Source: JBOHBN01 sp050698355 (GTDB lineage: Bacteria; Actinomycetota; Actinomycetes; Streptosporangiales; WHST01). From it: a stretch of DNA of 7,041 nt. The translations under genes and the position numbers were made by a program. Numbering within the stretch: position 1 is the first letter of the stretch; every line of letters starts with the position of its first letter. Location: positions 1-7,041 of the forward strand of contig JBOHBN010000070.1 in the NCBI GenBank assembly GCA_050698355.1, written 5' to 3'. The notes beneath the pieces are model-generated. The model had not been told where the DNA came from. It saw nothing but the letters and a program-made list of their open reading frames with translations, and ran no database searches. Below, piece by piece: positions 5,921 to 7,041 of this stretch.

Positions 5921-5989
5921 GCAGTTCACCTCGAGCGGTCTCGGTAACTCCGTGGGGCCGGTGCGGGCAGGCCCCGTCTGCGGGTGTGG
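5921..5989. repeat. Tandem 69-bp repeat, copy 2
   Basis: Second unit, directly abutting copy 1, core at 5934-5981. Minus-strand reading gives GLPAPAPRSYRDRSR then TGA. The five differences from copy 1 lie at the ends of the unit, not in the core. Confidence 0.9.
5954..5975. terminator. GC-rich hairpin in repeat copy 2, possible bidirectional terminator
   Basis: The same GGGGCC/GGCCCC stem (5954-5959 and 5970-5975) lies 20 nt after the flavin reductase stop on the minus strand. Two identical hairpins in a convergent gap fit a tandem, two-way transcription stop. Confidence 0.4.
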
Positions 5990-6037
5990 GCCGCTCACCC
6001 CCAGCGGTCCCCGTAACTCCACGGGTTGGCGGGCAGC
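5990..6037. repeat. Diverged partial third copy of the repeat, forming the 3' end of the flavin reductase gene
   Basis: The first 37 or so bases align without gaps to the start of copies 1 and 2 (shared AGCGGT and CGTAACTCC blocks), then match GCGGGCAG after a 3-nt gap. The TGA of the flavin reductase gene (5995-5997) falls at the same place as the TGA in both other copies. This copy is functional coding sequence; the other two are not. Confidence 0.7.
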
Positions 6038-6546
6038 CGCTCGTCGTCGGTCTCCACGCCGAACCGGCCCCGGAAGAAGATCATTGGGCGGGCGTCGCCG
6101 AGCGGTTCCACCGCGAGCACCCGCCCGATGACGACGTTGTGGTCCCCGGCCACGTGCTCGCCGTGGACCTCGGCGTGGACCCGCAGCAGCACGTCACGGA
6201 AGGCGGGCGTGCCCCAGCGGGTGCGTTCCCATTCCAGCCCTTCGTACTTCATGCCGTGTCGCGACCCGAACCGGTGGCACAGGTCGGTCTGCTGGTCCGA
6301 CAGCACGTTCACGCAGAACCGCCCGGCGTTGCGGATCCGGGGCCAGGCGCGCCCGCGGTGGTCGGCACAGAACAGCACCAGCGGTGGTTCCAGCGAGACC
6401 GAGGCGAAGGACTGGCAGGTGAACCCGGACGCCTCGTCGCCGTCCAGACCGGTCACCACGGTGACGCCGGTCGCGAAGGCGCCCAGCGCGAGGCGCATCT
6501 CCGCCGGTCCCGGAGATTCCACGGTGAGTGCTGCTGTCGATGTCAT
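5995..6546 (-). CDS. Flavin reductase domain protein, HsaB/HpaC-like, reductase component of a two-component monooxygenase
   Basis: NAD(P)H:FMN/FAD reductase of 183 residues that would supply reduced flavin to a separate oxygenase in the cytoplasm. Family marks in order: LGAFATGVTVVTGLDGDEAS (21-40), GFTCQSFASVSLEPPLVLFC (41-60), the flavin-binding core, then GRFCVNVLSDQQ (75-86), AGDHNVVIGRV (133-143) and MIFFRGRFG (155-163). The CQSFASVSLEPPLVLFC stretch is very close to actinobacterial HsaB, the reductase for the steroid-ring hydroxylase HsaA; HpaC- and PheA2-type phenol hydroxylase reductases are alternatives. The ATG at 6546 fits family starts. It has no ribosome-binding site but a -10-like TACGTT ends 7 nt upstream, suggesting leaderless expression; an in-frame ATG at 6615 would add 23 residues of unlike sequence. 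The oxygenase partner is not in the window. The C-terminus lies inside the 69-bp repeat family. It is divergent from a ring-cleavage-type hydrolase. Confidence 0.93.
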   Translation of the reverse strand: MTSTAALTVESPGPAEMRLALGAFATGVTVVTGLDGDEASGFTCQSFASVSLEPPLVLFCADHRGRAWPRIRNAGRFCVNVLSDQQTDLCHRFGSRHGMKYEGLEWERTRWGTPAFRDVLLRVHAEVHGEHVAGDHNVVIGRVLAVEPLGDARPMIFFRGRFGVETDDERLPANPWSYGDRWG

Positions 6547-6553
6547 GGCGCAG

Positions 6554-6559
6554 AACGTA
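6554..6559 (-). promoter_or_regulatory. Putative -10 box for leaderless transcription of the flavin reductase gene
   Basis: TACGTT (minus strand 6559-6554) fits TAnnnT and is followed by 7 nt and then the ATG, the spacing of leaderless actinobacterial genes. The absence of any purine-rich ribosome-binding site supports it. No convincing -35 box was found. Confidence 0.4.
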
Positions 6560-6581
6560 ACTGGCCTCGCGGGGTGGCCAC

Positions 6582-6594
6582 CGGGATGCTCCCG
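6582..6594. repeat. Short inverted repeat CGGGA-TGC-TCCCG
   Basis: Perfect 5-bp arms with a 3-nt spacer, 23 nt upstream of the presumed -10 of the flavin reductase gene. It might be a minor binding site; arms this short occur by chance. Confidence 0.2.
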
Positions 6595-6615
6595 ATGAAC
6601 GGAACATGCGGCCAT

Positions 6616-6633
6616 GACACCGGTTCCGGTGTC
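6616..6633. promoter_or_regulatory. 18-bp palindrome GACACCGGTTCCGGTGTC, probable operator
   Basis: Two perfect 8-bp arms flank a central TT in the 205-bp divergent gap between the flavin reductase and hydrolase genes. Length, symmetry and position (70 nt from one start, 119 nt from the other) are those of a dimer-binding operator for both directions. The IclR and TetR proteins encoded here are candidate ligands, but no second copy was found near their own promoters. Confidence 0.6.
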
Positions 6634-6751
6634 GCGTCGGGTGGGGTGCGGTCATCTCGGTGACCGGGATCCGCTCCGCCGTGGACGGCCATTGCTGGGT
6701 AGTTTCCACGCCGCAGGTCGGATGTCTCCGCCGGGAAGCAGAGGTCGCAGG

Positions 6752-7041
6752 ATGCCGGACGTGAGTTACGAGTCGACGTTGCGCGAGCTGGAGACCGACC
6801 GGGGCGTGCTGCGTTACCACGAAGCCGGCGAGGGGCCGCCGCTGGTGATGCTGCACGGGTCCGGGCCGGGCGTGAGCGGGTGGCAGAACTTCCGCCGGAA
6901 CCTGCCGGTGTTCGCCGAGCATTTCCGCTGCCTGGTACTGGAGTTTCCCGGTTTCGGGGTGAGCGATTCGACCGGTGAACACCCGATGGCGGCCGCCGCG
7001 CCCGCGGTGCCTCGATTCCTCGACGGGCTCGGGCTCGACCA
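6752..7041 (+). CDS. Alpha/beta hydrolase, meta-cleavage-product (HsaD/BphD-like) family, N-terminal part, truncated by window edge
   Basis: The 96 visible residues match the start of C-C bond hydrolases that split ring-fission products of aromatic or steroid pathways (HsaD, BphD, MhpC). GVLRYHEAGEGPPLVMLHGS (18-37) runs into GPG at 38-40, giving the oxyanion-hole LHGSGPG motif. GWQNFRRNLPVFAEHF (43-58) parallels the WxNFxxNxxxxAxxF stretch typical of this group, and PGFGVSD (66-72) parallels PGYGxSD. Glu64 stands where relatives usually have the Asp of VDQPG. The nucleophile serine, acid and histidine lie beyond the edge, so activity cannot be checked; full length should be about 280-290 residues. 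The ATG at 6752 has AGAGG ending 7 nt upstream. It is divergent from the flavin reductase and probably shares its control. Haloperoxidase-like or epoxide-hydrolase-like alpha/beta hydrolases are less likely alternatives. Confidence 0.88.
   Translation, partial: MPDVSYESTLRELETDRGVLRYHEAGEGPPLVMLHGSGPGVSGWQNFRRNLPVFAEHFRCLVLEFPGFGVSDSTGEHPMAAAAPAVPRFLDGLGLD

Noticed and set aside
5852..5989. CRISPR-like array
   Set aside because: Units are directly adjacent with no unique spacers, only two full copies, and no cas genes nearby.
5852..5989. Remnant insertion sequence
   Set aside because: There is no transposase fragment, terminal inverted repeat or target duplication; tandem duplication explains the pattern.
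5153..6022. Long minus-strand open frame antisense to IclR that runs through the 69-bp repeats and gives a repeated Pro/Arg-rich peptide
   Set aside because: It is a shadow of the IclR codon pattern in GC-rich DNA; the product has no family features and the plus-strand IclR is unmistakable.

Overview
The window is high-GC DNA with strongly GC-biased third codon positions, GTG and TTG starts beside ATG starts, and an F420-type oxidoreductase. All of this points to an actinomycete, probably a soil or rhizosphere member of the Pseudonocardiales (inference; no taxonomic marker is present). Eight or nine protein genes fill almost the whole window. No RNA gene, insertion sequence, CRISPR array or origin was seen.

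Layout: (1) 1-765, minus: the N-terminal 255 residues of an FGly-type sulfatase, running off the left edge. (2) 766-960: a divergent promoter region with back-to-back -35 boxes. (3) 961-2196, plus: an MFS permease. (4) 2172-2801, minus: a TetR regulator whose 3' end overlaps the permease 3' end by 25 bp. (5) 2914-4720, minus: a tight three-gene operon (LLM-class oxidoreductase, then two different SnoaL/NTF2-like proteins) joined by two 4-nt ATGA overlaps. (6) 4721-4948: a 228-bp divergent control region with a GC-rich inverted repeat and one AT-rich promoter patch. (7) 4949-5836, plus: an IclR regulator. (8) 5837-5994: two tandem 69-bp repeats, each with a GC-rich hairpin, that resemble the 3' end of the next gene. 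(9) 5995-6546, minus: an HsaB-type flavin reductase with a leaderless-looking start. (10) 6547-6751: a divergent control region with a perfect-arm 18-bp palindrome. (11) 6752-7041, plus: the N-terminal 96 residues of an HsaD/BphD-like C-C bond (meta-cleavage product) hydrolase, running off the right edge.

How it may work together (inference): a flavin reductase and a meta-cleavage-product-type hydrolase are the partners used in flavin-dependent phenol hydroxylation and ring cleavage of aromatic or steroid (secosteroid) substrates. One SnoaL-like protein resembles bile-acid 7-alpha-dehydratase (BaiE) in its N-terminus and in its Tyr/Asp/His positions. With a permease, a sulfatase, an F420-type oxidoreductase and two one-component regulators (TetR, IclR), the window looks like part of an accessory catabolic locus for an imported, possibly sulfated, polycyclic or aromatic compound. 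The substrate cannot be read from the sequence. The oxygenase component and the extradiol dioxygenase are not in the window and would be expected beyond the right edge if the idea is right.
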